Shown here: in pieces, positions 12,940-25,070 of the stretch
Position numbering within the stretch: position 1 is the first letter of the stretch
Layout: every line of letters begins with the position of its first letter
Source: Catonia carolina
Taxonomy: Eukaryota; Arthropoda; Insecta; Hemiptera; Achilidae
DNA: 64,000 nt
Direction of reading: 5' to 3'
Assembly (NCBI GenBank): GCA_035578175.1
Contig: JAQMRL010000002.1
Span: 100,046,748-100,110,747, forward strand
The notes under the pieces: generated by a model
What the model saw: the letters and a program-made list of their open reading frames with translations, nothing else
Databases searched by the model: none
Told to the model about the DNA's origin: nothing
Translations under genes and position numbers: made by a program

Positions 12940-13520
12940 CTGAAATTTCTTTATTTGATGTTTTCTCATCTAACACTACTTTTACGGTAATTTACGATTT
13001 TTTGTAGGAACTGGATTAAAATCAGTCCTTTCAAAATCTTAGCTTTAAGGTGCATGCTGTATTAGGACAAATTTTTTTCTTTTTTTTGGTTTTATGTCTG
13101 ACTGTTTTGCAATTGCTGCTAATGCAGACGGTGAGAAGGATGATAGATGAAGATGAGTGATGAAAAATTCCAGACCTGACCGAACCCAGGACCCCAGCGT
13201 AGAAGCCAGTTGCATTAAACACTACGCCAACGGGCCGGCCAGGGCAAACTTGAACAAATTTTAAATTAAAATTCTACAACTGTTGTAAGTCTATTTAATG
13301 TTTTCTCATCCGACGCTTAGTTTAGCGGCATTTTAAAACACTACAGAATACAGCATTATAATAGTTTATTCCAAAAATTAAAGACGTAGTAAAGGGCTTA
13401 AAAATGCATCAACCAAAAGTAAAAATGTAAAAACACGATACGGTATTTTAACATTTTTCGCTAGTTAGACAGCATTATTTAACTTATAAAAACAATCTAA
13501 TTTAGTAACTTTCATTAAGT
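12940..13520. repeat. Degraded Rep-B-like sequence flanking a SINE
   Basis: Both sides of the SINE at 13.08-13.25 kb carry Rep-B-like words (TTTTCTCATCTAACACTACTT and TTTTCTCATCCGACGCTTAG, each followed by a TTTAGCGGCATTTT/TTTTACGGTAATTT phrase). Two diverged subunits in tandem would explain this. No coding frame. Confidence 0.45.
13076..13253 (-). mobile_element. tRNA-headed SINE (family S1)
   Basis: The minus strand reads GTTGGCGTAGTGTTTAATGC (A box), CTGGGTTCGGTCAGG (decayed B box), then the S1 body with GTCTGCATTAGCAGCAATTG. A 9-bp repeat, ACAAATTTT, at 13067-13075 and 13254-13262 is a likely target-site duplication. Confidence 0.75.
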
Positions 13521-13521
13521 T

Positions 13522-13655
13522 TAATGTCCGACTGAATTGAATAGTAACGCTAAAGCAGATAGTCATTGATGACACTTGAAAATGACTGAGAATCGAACTC
13601 GAGATCCGTAGCATAGAATTCATCTGTGATGACCATTACACCAAAAATCTACCCG
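13522..13655 (-). mobile_element. tRNA-headed SINE (family S1, diverged)
   Basis: The minus strand shows TTGGTGTAATGGTCATCAC (A box) and GAGTTCGATTCTC (B box), then diverged S1 body ending CAATTCAGTCGGACATT, which corresponds to CAGTCGGACGTT in the 5.3-kb copy. Ends are approximate. Confidence 0.65.
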
Positions 13656-15110
13656 ACTTCTATGACTTACGGATTTGATATTGATGTAGTTTGAAGAACG
13701 TGATTTTGTTTGAACGTTAACATAATTCACCTGCCAAATGTAAATGAAAATGTGCAAAATCTTTATCGATTATTACTTTAAGTAACGACATTAGTTCATA
13801 ACCGGGATGAAATTTCCTGATAAAGCTACTTTCAGGATATTAAAGTATAGTTCAAGCAAACTACCACTTTATTTTGCAACACGCACGTGTAATCCTGTTA
13901 TAGTCACGTGTCAATTACTAACATTTTATTTTTAAAAATCATCGATTACTCCTCCTTTAATTCACGCGATTTCTTAGAAAATTTATCGTCCAGTTAAGGT
14001 CATTAACTAATCAGTACATGCAATTTTATTATTAAACCAAGAAAGTTTTTCAAACTACTTTTAAGCATGGAGGTAGCATTATTGACTCAATTAATTTTTG
14101 ACATTTAAGTTTTCATACATGTGGATGACGAACAATGAGTATCGGTTCACGAAGTAAGTTTCCTAAAACGGTTCTGAATTCATTAAGTTTATTAATTCAC
14201 TGTAGAAGTACAATAGGTACCAGATTATTTGAGCCTTAATCATCTGAATATCGCATTTTTCGAGGTACCTTTCAAATATTAATTTCAAAAGTAGCCTACG
14301 TAATCCAAAGTTCTAGGACTCGTATAGTGTAGTCACAGGATGTGAAGTTAAGGTCTATTCGATGAATTTTAAGAGTAAGCAGTTCACGTGATCTCACTCA
14401 ATGACGGTGGCACGTTCATGTGATTGACCAACTGCCAGCATACCAGTTCACATTCAGAATCCATTCACAGCGTTTAGTTGATGTAATGAAATATGTGCAA
14501 TAAATATACGTTTAGTAAAAATAACCGCATGTGAACCTGCACTCCAGTTCCGACCACGTATTTTTTACACTGCATCTAGAATATGTGCATTACTATCTTC
14601 CCTGGATGAATAAATTATAAATCTATTTCCAGAATTAAATCCCTGCTGCAGTTTTGTGTAGTAGTAAATTGCTCTAGCCGCTGATCCGTAATATTATCGA
14701 TGCTTGTGAAGTGATTAGCATCTATTAAAAATATTCTCTTCATCGCAATCCATTATCCTTGATCAATAGGGTTACACAACACTTCATAGAATACCTACAC
14801 AATTTCTTACAATAAACTATTTATTCCTTTAACCATTTCTAGAATATCATTGTACCGTGTTACAATACTAATGAAACTAATAAAAAGGGCTGTTAAAATA
14901 TTATGCTAAAATATAAATGTGTATACTACGACAAAACCGAAAAATAAAAACAAAGTATAGAAATCCAAAACATCTTGTTAACAAAAATATAAAAACAAAT
15001 CATGGGGCCGGTAAATTAGCTCACATGACTACTGGTGTAACGATTGTTTCAGTCAGTTTTCTTCCTACTTCCATTAACCACATGGTTATAGCATTTTTGT
15101 ACTTGATGAT

Positions 15111-15501
15111 TGCCCATAACAGACAGGTGGAGTGTCAAATTATTTACACTAAATCTGTTAGTTGCAGGGCTAAGATAAATAGTTCTGTTTATTAACATAT
15201 GGTCGACCAATTAAATGACTGAATTATTTAAGAACAGGCAGAGGTCGTAAATACTCTAATCAGAGTTATCTCCTCTGAAAGTAATGAATTTCATTATACA
15301 GCCAGACCCTGTGGTGAATGAATTGAAAGTGTCATTTGCAAAGTGGAAAATATGTGCTTTTCAGAGGGCTCGGCATGCTGATAAGCGTACTTTTCTACTC
15401 AGTGAGGAAATTATTGGTAAACCACCTCACTCCTCGTTTTTCTCTGTAAAACCTGTACAGGTTCAAGCCAGCCTGTTTGCTGATGACCTATACAACAACA
15501 A
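15111..15501 (+). mobile_element. Rep-A copy 1 (full length, about 391 bp)
   Basis: It starts TGCCCATAACAGACAGGTGG and ends CTGATGACC..ACAACAACAA. It is bounded by an 11-bp duplication with one mismatch (TACTTGATGAT at 15100-15110, TACTTTATGAT at 15502-15512). Inside is a 75-codon frame (15284-15511) beginning MNFIIQPDPVVNE that also stays open in the 19.5-kb copy and, truncated, in the 45.6-kb copy. No obvious tRNA A/B boxes are present in the 5' part. Confidence 0.9.
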
Positions 15502-16105
15502 TACTTTATGATGTCCCGTGCTATATTAAGGTGTAAGAGAAGAATATCGTGCAGCTTGAGTACCAAGTAGCAAAAATGCTTTTGGTATAACGTTTTTGAG
15601 GCATTTTATGAAAGTATAAGATATTCTATTATATATTATAATGATGAGTTCTTGTAGAAAATATTTTTTTATTGTTAGAATACGTGAGGTTTTGTTTAAG
15701 GCCCAGGCTAGTTAGCTGGTCTAACATTTTCATAGCAATGCAATCATTTCTGGAGTGGGGAAACATTCTAAATACAACTTTTTGTCTTAGTCTTATTTTC
15801 CAAATAAGACAGAAACATTTTAAGCTAAAGACTAGAGGAAGTTACCTCTTTGTAACTCAGCTGATCCCTCACTTAATCAAACACCCACGCCTCAAACAAA
15901 ACCTTCTCTGCTCTATACTATGTGTAAATAAAAGGTGTTAAATTGTCTAAGGTTTAAAGGTATATTTTTCGATTTATGTGTCCGAATAAGGCCTAATCCG
16001 GAACAGATCGAATAATCGAGATCCTACTCTATTTAGATATTGCTGTAGCAGTACTTCAGTGTAGTACTCCTATGTTCCTTGTAATTATTGTGTCTATTTA
16101 TATGC

Positions 16106-16487
16106 TTGCCCGTAACAGGCAGGTGGAGTGCTAATTTCCACTCGATCTGCTAGTTCCAGGGCTTCAAAAAATATTTATAAAAAAATAGCCATTTATATGG
16201 CTGAACCATTTAAGAACAGAAGAGGTAGACACTAGTCATGAGTTATCTTTTCTGAGAGTAATGAATTTCATTAGACAGCCAGAACAGCCAGATCCTGTGG
16301 TGAATGAAGTGAAGGTATCATATGCTGGGTGGAAAGTAGGTGCTTTTTGAAGGCCCAGGCATGCTGATAAGCATACGTTTCCACTCAGTGAGGAAGGCAT
16401 GGTAAGCTACCTCACTTCTCGTTTTACTTAGTTAATCCTCTAGAGGTTCAAACCAGCCTTTCGGCTGATGACCTAAACAACATCAAT
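16106..16487 (+). mobile_element. Rep-A copy 2
   Basis: It starts GCCCGTAACAGGCAGGTGGA and ends GATGACCTAAACAACATC. The internal frame is broken by a TGA in the segment matching GCTTTT(C/T)..AGG and by a small duplication (cagaacagccag). No convincing target-site duplication. Confidence 0.85.
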
Positions 16488-16510
16488 CTATGCGCTACGT
16501 TTTTTTCTTC

Positions 16511-16782
16511 AGGCTAATTCAGTCAGTCAGGTAGCTGGTAGAAAATCGCTATTTTCGAATTGCATTTCTCGTTGGACGAAAGAATTTGAGTGGTATAGCT
16601 GATAGCCCAGCATCATAAAAAAACATAGTATGGACTAACACAACTGGATCAGTCCCTGTTCTGTTCAAATTATGTTAACTAAATCCATAAATTCAAAAAA
16701 TAAATATAAAATAAATTCAGAGATCGAGTTGTGTGGTTATCAACAGTTCATAGTTCTCAATAACGAATAAAAGCTAAAAAAA
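16511..16782 (+). mobile_element. Lys-tRNA-like SINE (family S3), full length
   Basis: The head reads AGCTGGTAGAAAATCGCTATT, then a B-box-like segment GTCCCTGTTCTGTTCAAATT, and the tail AACGAATAAAAGCTAAAAAA. Head, middle and tail line up with the minus-strand copy at 38950-39194, so this is a second member of the same family. Target-site duplication not clear. Confidence 0.7.
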
Positions 16783-17254
16783 ACTACTGACCTTGCTCAA
16801 TTATGGTTATAACGCATCGGGTTACACACGAAGCCGGTGTAAGCCGGTATGTTGATATTGACGCACAGTAGGCCTAGGCCTACTTGTAGCCGTGTTATCC
16901 GCAGCTCTAACAATTTTACATTTTCTTACTCAACTCATACACTTGCTGCATAGGTAAACAAACTTTAAACCACCCTCTATAAGAAACTGTTCGATTTTAT
17001 AGACATCTATTTGAACATGGTTAATTTTAGAATTTTAGAATCTGAATAAAAAGATTGAATCCAGGATATTCGGCATTTTAGTGGAAACTAATAGCTCCGG
17101 TCCATGGAACTGGTGTCTATGATTCTGTTGATACAGTTTTTTTTAAATATAATTAAATTGGCTCTAGTTTAAACTTAAGCTTAAAAAATTGTACAAAGAA
17201 TGCCTGTATCCTAATGCATGCGGTCGTTTGCACGTGCACGCAAGCGCGTAAAAT

Positions 17255-18060
17255 AGGTACTACATTTAAAAATCTGGTGTGAAACTCAGACAATTTTCTT
17301 TCGTCAATGTAAATAATGAAACAAGTAACGAATGTTTAATCATGAATAAACAAGTAAAATGAAAAACAACCTAATTTTAATTATGAGTGTGGATGACGCT
17401 AAATAAAAATCAACATTTGTAGGACTTAAAAATACGGTAAACTCTACTAATAAACTCTGTAGAAATAAATGCTTGAAATAGGAATTATAGGTTTTTAATT
17501 TTCTATAACTTATATTTTTATACACTTTTGTCGCAAAATACATACTAAGGCCACAATCTCTAAAAATTTACCCAGCTAACGAGCAAAACACGGAAAATCA
17601 CTAATTGGCGCTATAAACTGAACGTTGTAAAAAATTGTCAGAATTAAAAGTTTAATTTCCTACAACTTTGATTATACTCGCTTTTGCCCAAAAATGCATA
17701 GGCTATATTAAGTCCGCAATCTTAAAAAAAAGTTTTTTACCACGAGAGCAAAGCCCCCTAGAATTTCAGCTAACACACCGCTTATTCTTTCTCGTAGAGC
17801 ATAAAAAATTGTAGTAAATGAGGCGAATTTTTAAAAATGGTAGCAGCTGTTTTTGAGAAAATCGTAACATGAATAACTGCACGAATAAATTACTAGGGCG
17901 TACTTCAATTGACCAATTTTGATAATGTTTATGTCAGGCTCCCTTGCAGTACCTAACTTAAGTTCAGATTTTCAACTTCATACACTATTCCCTTCTTGAG
18001 ATATTTTGTTAACACATAGACCAATCCCTAAAACACTTTTTTTGGGACCCGAAGACGGGT
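17255..18060 (-). repeat. Rep-B copy 3
   Basis: It shares with copy 2 the flank (TCTGGTGTGAAAC.. TCAATGTAAATAATGAAA), both internal units (CTATAACTTATATTTTTATAC, GCCACAATCTCTAAAAATT) and the far end ATATTTTGTTAACACATAGA followed by CCAATCCCTAAAACA. The last part corresponds to the site where the microsatellite lies in copy 2. Non-coding. Confidence 0.65.
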
Positions 18061-18144
18061 GTTTAAGTTAAAACTCAATTTCAAAGAAATTGACATGAAA
18101 ACAATAATTTCCTTTTTGTATATTCATTTTTATAGGGTAAGAGA

Positions 18145-18544
18145 TGCCCAAAACGGGCAGGTGGAGTGTTATTTTAATTGCACTCTATCTGTTTGGTCCA
18201 GGGCAAAAAAAAATAGTTCTGTTTCTTATCACATAGTCAGCCACTTATATGACTGAACTATTTAAGAACAGAAGAGGTAGAGGTGTAAAAGACACTAGTC
18301 AGAGTTATCTCCTCTGACAGTAATGAATTTCACTATGCAGCCAGACCCTGTGGTGAATGAAGTGAAGGTGTCATTTGCAGGGTGGAAAGTGAGTGCTTTT
18401 CGGAGGGCCTGGCATGCTGATAAGCATACTCTTTCAACTCAGTAAGGAAGGCAATGGTAAACCACCTTACTCCTCGTTTTTACTTAGTAAAACCTCTAGA
18501 GGTTCAAACCAGCCTTTCGGCTGATGACCTAAACAACAACAACA
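18145..18544 (+). mobile_element. Rep-A copy 3 (full length, perfect TSD)
   Basis: It starts TGCCCAAAACGGGCAGGTGG, where TGCCC and GGGCA form a short inverted repeat at the very 5' end, and it ends in (AAC)n. The perfect 10-bp duplication GGGTAAGAGA at 18135-18144 and 18545-18554 defines the ends. The conserved internal frame (MNFTMQPDPVVNE..) shifts after a one-base insertion in CTCTTTCAACTCAG. This is the best copy for a family consensus. Confidence 0.93.
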
Positions 18545-19144
18545 GGGTAAGAGAAAGTAAAAATTGCTGAAACAATTTTAAAGAACATGTTTTTTATAGT
18601 GGAACCTTCAAGCTTTTACCTTCAGTAGTTTCCCCTATAATGTCGGTAATTATTGTACTGTGTGCACAGTGTAAGCACTTTCCTTTAATTGCAACAAAGA
18701 TTCCTGTACTTAAACATGTAAATCTACCTAATTAATAAAAAGTTTATATTTAGAAAATACAAGTAAAATATAATTTTTAGTAATCAGTTATTACGTAGAT
18801 TTTGACATTTAGATTTTTGCATATTTTTCGGCCTTTATTACTTTATTTTCGTTAAGCCCATCATTACGAAGACATTTTTAAAACTTTTCTTAGTTATTTA
18901 AAGCAAGTATTTGTTCATATCTTAAGGTAATTTAATATAATATGTTTGTTTCTTAAAATAATTTTTGTTAGTTGATTATTTAATTAGACAAGTTAATTAA
19001 GTTATTTTCATGACAAAAATTAGTGATAAGTTTATATTATCTAGGAAGATGATTATTACTTACTTATTTTAATTGTGATTTATGGTAAAACAAAAAATAT
19101 TTCTTAAATGTTTAAACTGTACTATATATATTTTGGGTAGAGAA

Positions 19145-20367
19145 TGAGGTTGAGCTCTTTAGTATTTTCATATCGATTTATCAAAATCGCGTTTTCATCG
19201 GAAATGCATGTTTTCAGGTCCCATGAAACTTGGGATTTAAGTTAGATACCATGAGGGGACTCAGCATGAATAATTTAATCAAAATCGGTAGTAGTATCAA
19301 AATCAAAAACGAGAAGTAGTTTATTCTGTGGTTTTTCTATAAAAAAACAGCTCCTCAATTTTAAAAAAATTGCCTCATTTACTACAATTTTTTATGTTCT
19401 AAAAGATAGGATGAGCTGCATGTGGACTAAAATTCTTGGGGGGGGGGTGCTCTTTGGTCTTTTGGATTTTTAAGATTGTAGCCTTAATATCTGCCCATAA
19501 CAGACAGGTGGAGTTTCAAATTATTTGCACTCAATCTGTTAGTTGCAGGGCTAAAATAAATAGTTCTGTTTCTTATCACATGGACAGCCAATTAAATGAC
19601 AATCAATTAAGAGCAGAAGAGGCAAAGGTGTAAAAGGCACTAATCAGAGTTATCTCCTCTGAAAGTAATGAATTTCATTATACAGCCAGACCCTGTGGTG
19701 AATGAAGAGAAGGTGTCATTTACAGGGTGGAAAATATGTGCTTTTCAGTGGGCCCAACATGCTGATAAGTATACTTTTCCACTCAGTGAGGAAGGCAATG
19801 GTAAACCACTACACTCCTCGTTTTACTTAGTAAAACCTCTACAGGTTAAAACCAGCCTTTCAGTTGATGACCTAAACAACAGCCTTGATATGAATTTTAG
19901 GGCGAACATGTATAGTATAATCAAAGCTATAGAATATTAGAACACCCACAACTTTTACTTCCATAATTATTTGTTTTTACAACGCTCAGTTTAGCGTCAA
20001 TTCGTGATTTTCTGTATTTTGCTTATTAAATTCGGTAAAAAATTGAGTTGTTTAAGAATGCAGCATTAGAATACTTTCTACGACAAAGTATATACAAATT
20101 AAGTTCTAGAAAATTAAAAACCTACAACGTTTATTTCAAGTATTTTTTTCTAGAGACCTTAAGTTTATTGTCACTTAGAAATTTTTTTTGTATTATTTTA
20201 TTCAGAGGTTGATTTTCATTATTCACTCAAGATTAAAATTAGGTTACAATTTTTATTTTACATAATTTATACATGATTAAAAACACATGTTACAATTATT
20301 CATTATTTACATTGGCAAAATAGTTGTTTAACTTTGTTCATAAGTGTTTCACACCAGATTTTTTGTT
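19145..20367 (+). repeat. Rep-B copy 4, interrupted by Rep-A copy 4
   Basis: Rep-B sequence at 19145-19480 resumes at 19892 after a Rep-A insertion. Shared words include ATTGCCTCATTTACTACAAT, AAGATTGTAGCCTTAATAT on the left, and AATTAAAAACCTACAACGTT plus GTGTTTCACACCAGATTTTT on the right. The nesting shows Rep-B is older than Rep-A. Confidence 0.65.
19491..19880 (+). mobile_element. Rep-A copy 4 (full length, nested in Rep-B)
   Basis: It starts CTGCCCATAACAGACAGGTG and ends CCTAAACAAC. An 11-bp duplication with one mismatch, AGCCTTAATAT (19480-19490) and AGCCTTGATAT (19881-19891), bounds it. The internal frame (19668 onward, MNFIIQPDPVVNEEKVSF) runs open through the 3' end. Confidence 0.93.
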
Positions 20368-20390
20368 TTACATATGATTGATATCCACAT

Positions 20391-20526
20391 CAAGGGTAGT
20401 GCAGACAGTGAAGGATGATATATGAAAATGAGTGATGAAAAATGCCAGACATGACATCAATAGAATTGAACCTGGGACTCATATAGAAGCTGGTTGTGCT
20501 TACCACTACACTATAGGTCGGCCAGG
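20391..20526 (-). mobile_element. tRNA-headed SINE (family S1)
   Basis: The minus strand reads TATAGTGTAGTGGTAAGCAC (A box) and CCCAGGTTCAATTCTATTG (B box), followed by the S1 body phrase with CATCCTTCACTGTCTGCACT. Several short frames over it on both strands are artefacts. Confidence 0.7.
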
Positions 20527-20529
20527 TTT

Positions 20530-20900
20530 TGTTGATGCTCACAATGTAAATATGAAATTGACCAGACATTTGCTTGGATTCTTCTTCATGTGCCAGTACA
20601 TTCACATAACAATCACAGCAGCCAGAAAAAAAGTGCACTTGTATCTACACTATACCAGTTCAAAGGTTTTACAGCCACATCATCTTTGTTCGATTTGGAC
20701 AATGTTCATCCATTATTTTGTTCTTGTGATATTATCTGCATTAATCTATACCATCACATGTCCATAGTACCCATTTACCTTTTATGATTGATGCCTACAA
20801 TTTCAATGCTTTTATGTAAACGATGGAGTATCTTGGAATTGCAGACGTTTTCCATCCAAAAGAACTTTCAGCATCCTTCAGTAGCTTGAGTTATTTCATG
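20530..20900 (-). mobile_element. Possible decayed LINE fragment
   Basis: The minus strand can be read, with breaks, as LLDGKRLQFQDTPSF, which resembles the reverse-transcriptase region of Jockey-like LINEs where a 'GK.L...TP.YLG' phrase occurs. Stops and shifts are frequent. Weak assignment. Confidence 0.3.
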
Positions 20901-21588
20901 TTATCATTGTACAAAATCCAAGGCTAATCACCATACAGCAAATTTTAAGAATACACAGTGGATTAGATTATAATGAAGATGTAAAGGATTATAGATAAAA
21001 AGGAAAAGTAAAATGCTAAACACAATATTCTCTTAAAAGCTTTCGTTTAATTTTGACATATACAAAAGTATGTATAATGACTAGAGAAATTAGAAGTATT
21101 CTATATTAATTTATTTATATATTTATGTATATAACAGTATAAACAACAGTAATAATCTACTAATTACATTAACATAAATTGTAACATATAAAAAACATTT
21201 ATATATTTTAAAAGAAACAAAAATTAACACTTAGAAAATTAATTATACACAGGCTATAATAATAATAATAATAATAATAACAACAACAATAGAGTAACAA
21301 TAGAATATTAAATAGAGTTTTTCAAAAGTCAGGTAACTTAAAATTATATAAACCATAATAGATAATCCAGTTTAAAATCATCCAAATTTAGAACTTAGAA
21401 AAAAAGTAGTACTGACTTGTTAAGTTGCACATTTATATTTCTTTATATTTGCAAATTAACACGTTTACAAATTACATATCAGAGTGATTGATCAATCCAT
21501 ATTTTAAAAATGAAAAAGTGGATATTACAAGGGATAATATTTTGGTTTTTATTTAACTTAGTAAATTAAAATTTACATTTTTTTGTTT

Positions 21589-21742
21589 ATTGTAAGTTGT
21601 ATCAACATCTTGGTTATTAGCGATTACTTTGGGTTAAGGAATGGTGGATTTCAAATTTTATTAATTTTTCAGACTCTGGCTGGGAATCACACCTAGGACC
21701 TCTGCTTTGGAGCACTAACCACTGGGCTATGGAGGTGGCTAG
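21589..21742 (-). mobile_element. tRNA-headed SINE (family S2)
   Basis: Same family as 6395-6565: CCTCCATAGCCCAGTGGTTA head, GGTGTGATTCCCAGCCAGAG (decayed B box), and a body ending near AATCGCTAATAACCAAGATG. Flanked by a 15-17 bp near-identical repeat (TTTACATTTTT..GTTT at 21572-21588 and 21743-21757), a likely target-site duplication with a T-run length difference. Confidence 0.8.
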
Positions 21743-22318
21743 TTTACATTTTTGTTTGCTTCCAAAACAGCACAATTAAAACCATACACTATAAAATAAT
21801 GACAACTCAATATTAAAATTTTTTCTTTCTGATTTTCCCTAAACAATGAAGTCCTTTTATTCCTCTTCAGAATTCACACTTTTCTGTCTTATTCTTTTTC
21901 TGATGAGAAATATTTAAATAGTAAACTCGTTTTTTAAGTAGGCCTACCTAATATTAGTAGGCCTACCTAAGCACATTTTTTGGTCATTCATTCTGTAAAT
22001 TTACCCACAAAATGTTAACTATCTTTATATTATTAAAGATTTTGTTTCAATTGTTTTATTTTGTGTATTGGAGTTGTACCATAACATTGAACTGTTATTT
22101 ACAAATAGAGCAGTACCTATTTTCTGCAATAAATTCTTTATTTCTTTGAGTTCATTTTCAGTTAATTAAGCCAATAATCCAAGCAGGACTCTGACATTTC
22201 GCCCGATTTTAATTTCTTTATTTTATGTCATCATAAAGGATAAAGGTTTGACCTAAGTTCTAGTCAAAAGTTAGTTAAACTTACACTTATATAAAACTTA
22301 TGTATATTTACCCTTTTT

Positions 22319-22366
22319 AATTTTGCCTAAAAATTTTGCCTAAAAATTTTGCCTAAAATATTTTGA
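22319..22366. repeat. Short tandem repeat, about 14 bp x 3
   Basis: The unit ATTTTGCCTAAAA recurs three times in a row. Confidence 0.8.
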
Positions 22367-24437
22367 GTGCTCTATAACAGTTTATTATGAATAATTTAAT
22401 TTGAAGGTTGATCTAGATTGTTTTATTTATAAAATTATGATACTTCTATGAACAAAATTATCAGCAAATCCTTCCTTTATAAGTCATGGTTGGAGACGTT
22501 TTTTAAGTTTACTAACTAAAATTTCTGTAAGCAAAACTATTGGCCAGACTTTTATGGTTTTCTACCTGAAAGAAAAATCAGCCCAAAAAGTGTACAATGT
22601 ACCTATTAAAGGTAGTTCCTAACTATTTACAGACTAAATCATTTGACCACCCACAAAAATAAGTGTCTTTCAGCTTCAATAGGCCTACTGGTAGAGTTTT
22701 GCAGCAATATGTGCGAGTGTAAACAAGCGAAATCCCTTTAACTTTTAAAAAAATTTTCTTTCAGAAATCTTTAATAAAACTTACTTTTTCTATTACTTAA
22801 AAAATTCACATGTTTCTACTTCCTGAAAAAGATTGGGCAATTATTTACTATTAAATATCTTGAATGTAAACATGAGTATTTTTGGGAAGATAAATATGTA
22901 TGCTAAGTTTCAAGTCAGTTATGCAATTTTTTTCATTAAAATAATTTTTTACTGGGTTAAAAAACCAATTTCTTACCGGTTTATTAACTAGTTATGAGTA
23001 TGAAGCTTGCCCTTATATCATTTCATGATCAGTACTAGTGTTTCTATAAGTCCTCATACTAATTTAATTATCTACGAAACTGATAGCTACTGCATGTCAA
23101 GTACACAAATAAATTAGTTCATCTTACTATATTATTCTCATTCATAATTATAATGACAGTTTTATTAGATGGTGTAGAATCGTTTGAAAACTTCTTCCTG
23201 CACTCCTGTAAGTAAGTGACTTCTCCAATCACTAATGATCAACAGCCATTTTCCGTTACCATACTTTCAACAAACTCTTTAATTTTAAGTTACCTTGAAA
23301 CCTTTGAAACATCCATTATAATACTTAAACATAAAATTCATTTGATTTTATTAATTTATGTTTATCTTCAGGTCAGGTTATAACTGAAATGTTACTATAG
23401 AAATAAGCATGCATAACTTAAAACAATTGAACATATTTTATCACTTTCTTTTTAAATACTTTGCAAAAACAGTTTTGTTTTAAGGGTTTTTTTTGTTTAT
23501 TTATTTGAATTTAATTAAAATTTTGTATTGTATTATTCTGTAATTTTTTAAATTTTGTTTGTTTTTTGGAATGTACTCATCAAATAATGTAAAATATTAA
23601 ATTTTTTATTAAAAATTGCTGTTATTCAAAATAATAAAACACTTGAAATTTCAGGATTTATTACAGCAGACTTTTAGTAACTATTAAGTTCTTTCATTAG
23701 TTCCAGATACAGGAATGACTATTATTAGTGGCACCTTCTTGGAAATTACTGTAGGTACTTCTGTTAAATGAGTGGTTTAAAATGTAGGCTGCACATGTAT
23801 TTGTGTAAAAGATCCAAAAACATGTTTGAACAAAGTTAACTTTTTAAAAAAGTTTAAATATTATTAAATGTTATTCAGTGTATTTATAACTAATGACAAA
23901 GCTGCTGATATGTAATGACTTAAACATAAATTACTGTCATACAGTCAGTACGTAAGCAAAACTAATACTCTAATATGGAGCGTTCGTTAGTTAACATTTA
24001 AAATGTAAGTTTTTTTATCTTGATTATTACTCGTCTTTTGGTTTATTTTTTAAAATGTAAAATTATATCAATTGCTTTGTCATTAGTGTAACCACAGTAG
24101 GTAAAAGAATATTACATTTACATGGTAGGCCTATTGTCTACAGTATCTGCACAATAACTGCAATCAAACCTGTGAACTCAGATAATTAGTTTTAGTTTTG
24201 ACAGAATTATTGAAACAACCATTCATTGGTTTTTTAAATATTTTTTTTCAATAACATTTCTATATTACACTTAAAAAACTGAACATGTACTCTTATTCAA
24301 CACATATTTATTAATTTTCATCTACATAACCATTTTGGTTACATCATTTACCTTTGGAAATTATTTAAACTGATGCAAACTCTTTCAGGTGCACGATCGT
24401 AATATGAGATCATACGGTTGGAAAAACGAGATTGGTG

Positions 24438-24473
24438 TGACTGGCACCTGTATGCAATGCCAGGTGCCAGTCA
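24438..24473. repeat. Perfect 13-bp stem hairpin
   Basis: TGACTGGCACCTG and its exact reverse complement are separated by 10 nt. The stem is far richer in GC than its surroundings. Too short for a pre-miRNA on its own. Confidence 0.85.
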
Positions 24474-25070
24474 TTCATGGCAATAGATATTCATAGTGGT
24501 AACTATCAAAACATTATGTTTATGCCTACTTCTATACAGTAACACTTCAGTGCTTCTTTCATGTAGTTAAACGCTTAATTCTTCCTCAGTCAGAGTTCTA
24601 TTTTGTGGTTAAATACAACTTTCAATCAGATGCGATTTGGTTCTTATCGCTGAGATGACTAAGTATTTTCTTTTAGAACAATTTATACATACAGCCAACC
24701 ACAAAACATTTGTTTACATTAATTTCAAAGATAAATGAAATAAACTATATGTGTCCAACTTTAGCCGAGAATTAATAAAATTTCTCTACAGATATTTCAA
24801 ACCAGTTATACACTTACAATACAATAAGTACAAAATATACAATTACAATAAAAAACTGTATGAACATTATATTTTGAAAGTAGGCCTATAATATCTGTAA
24901 GAAGTTGGTAATGAATGTTAACTTGGTTTATTCTTTGCCTACTGAAGTTGGTTGCATAGTATCGGAAACAGTCGCAAAGAAGAAAGTAAAATATTTATGT
25001 GTCAAGTACGAGAATGTCTTCAATTTTTAAATAAATAATACCACAATACAATACAATACAATACAATATA

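Larger units (their letters stand above)
21760..25060. other. AT-rich gene-free stretch
   Basis: No frames with coding character. Two short repeats (22.32 kb and the 24.44-kb hairpin) and scattered TAGGCCTA words are the only structure noted. Confidence 0.5.

Noticed and set aside
24438..24473. microRNA precursor
   Set aside because: The stem is 13 bp; flanking bases do not extend it to the 25-30 bp expected of a pre-miRNA.
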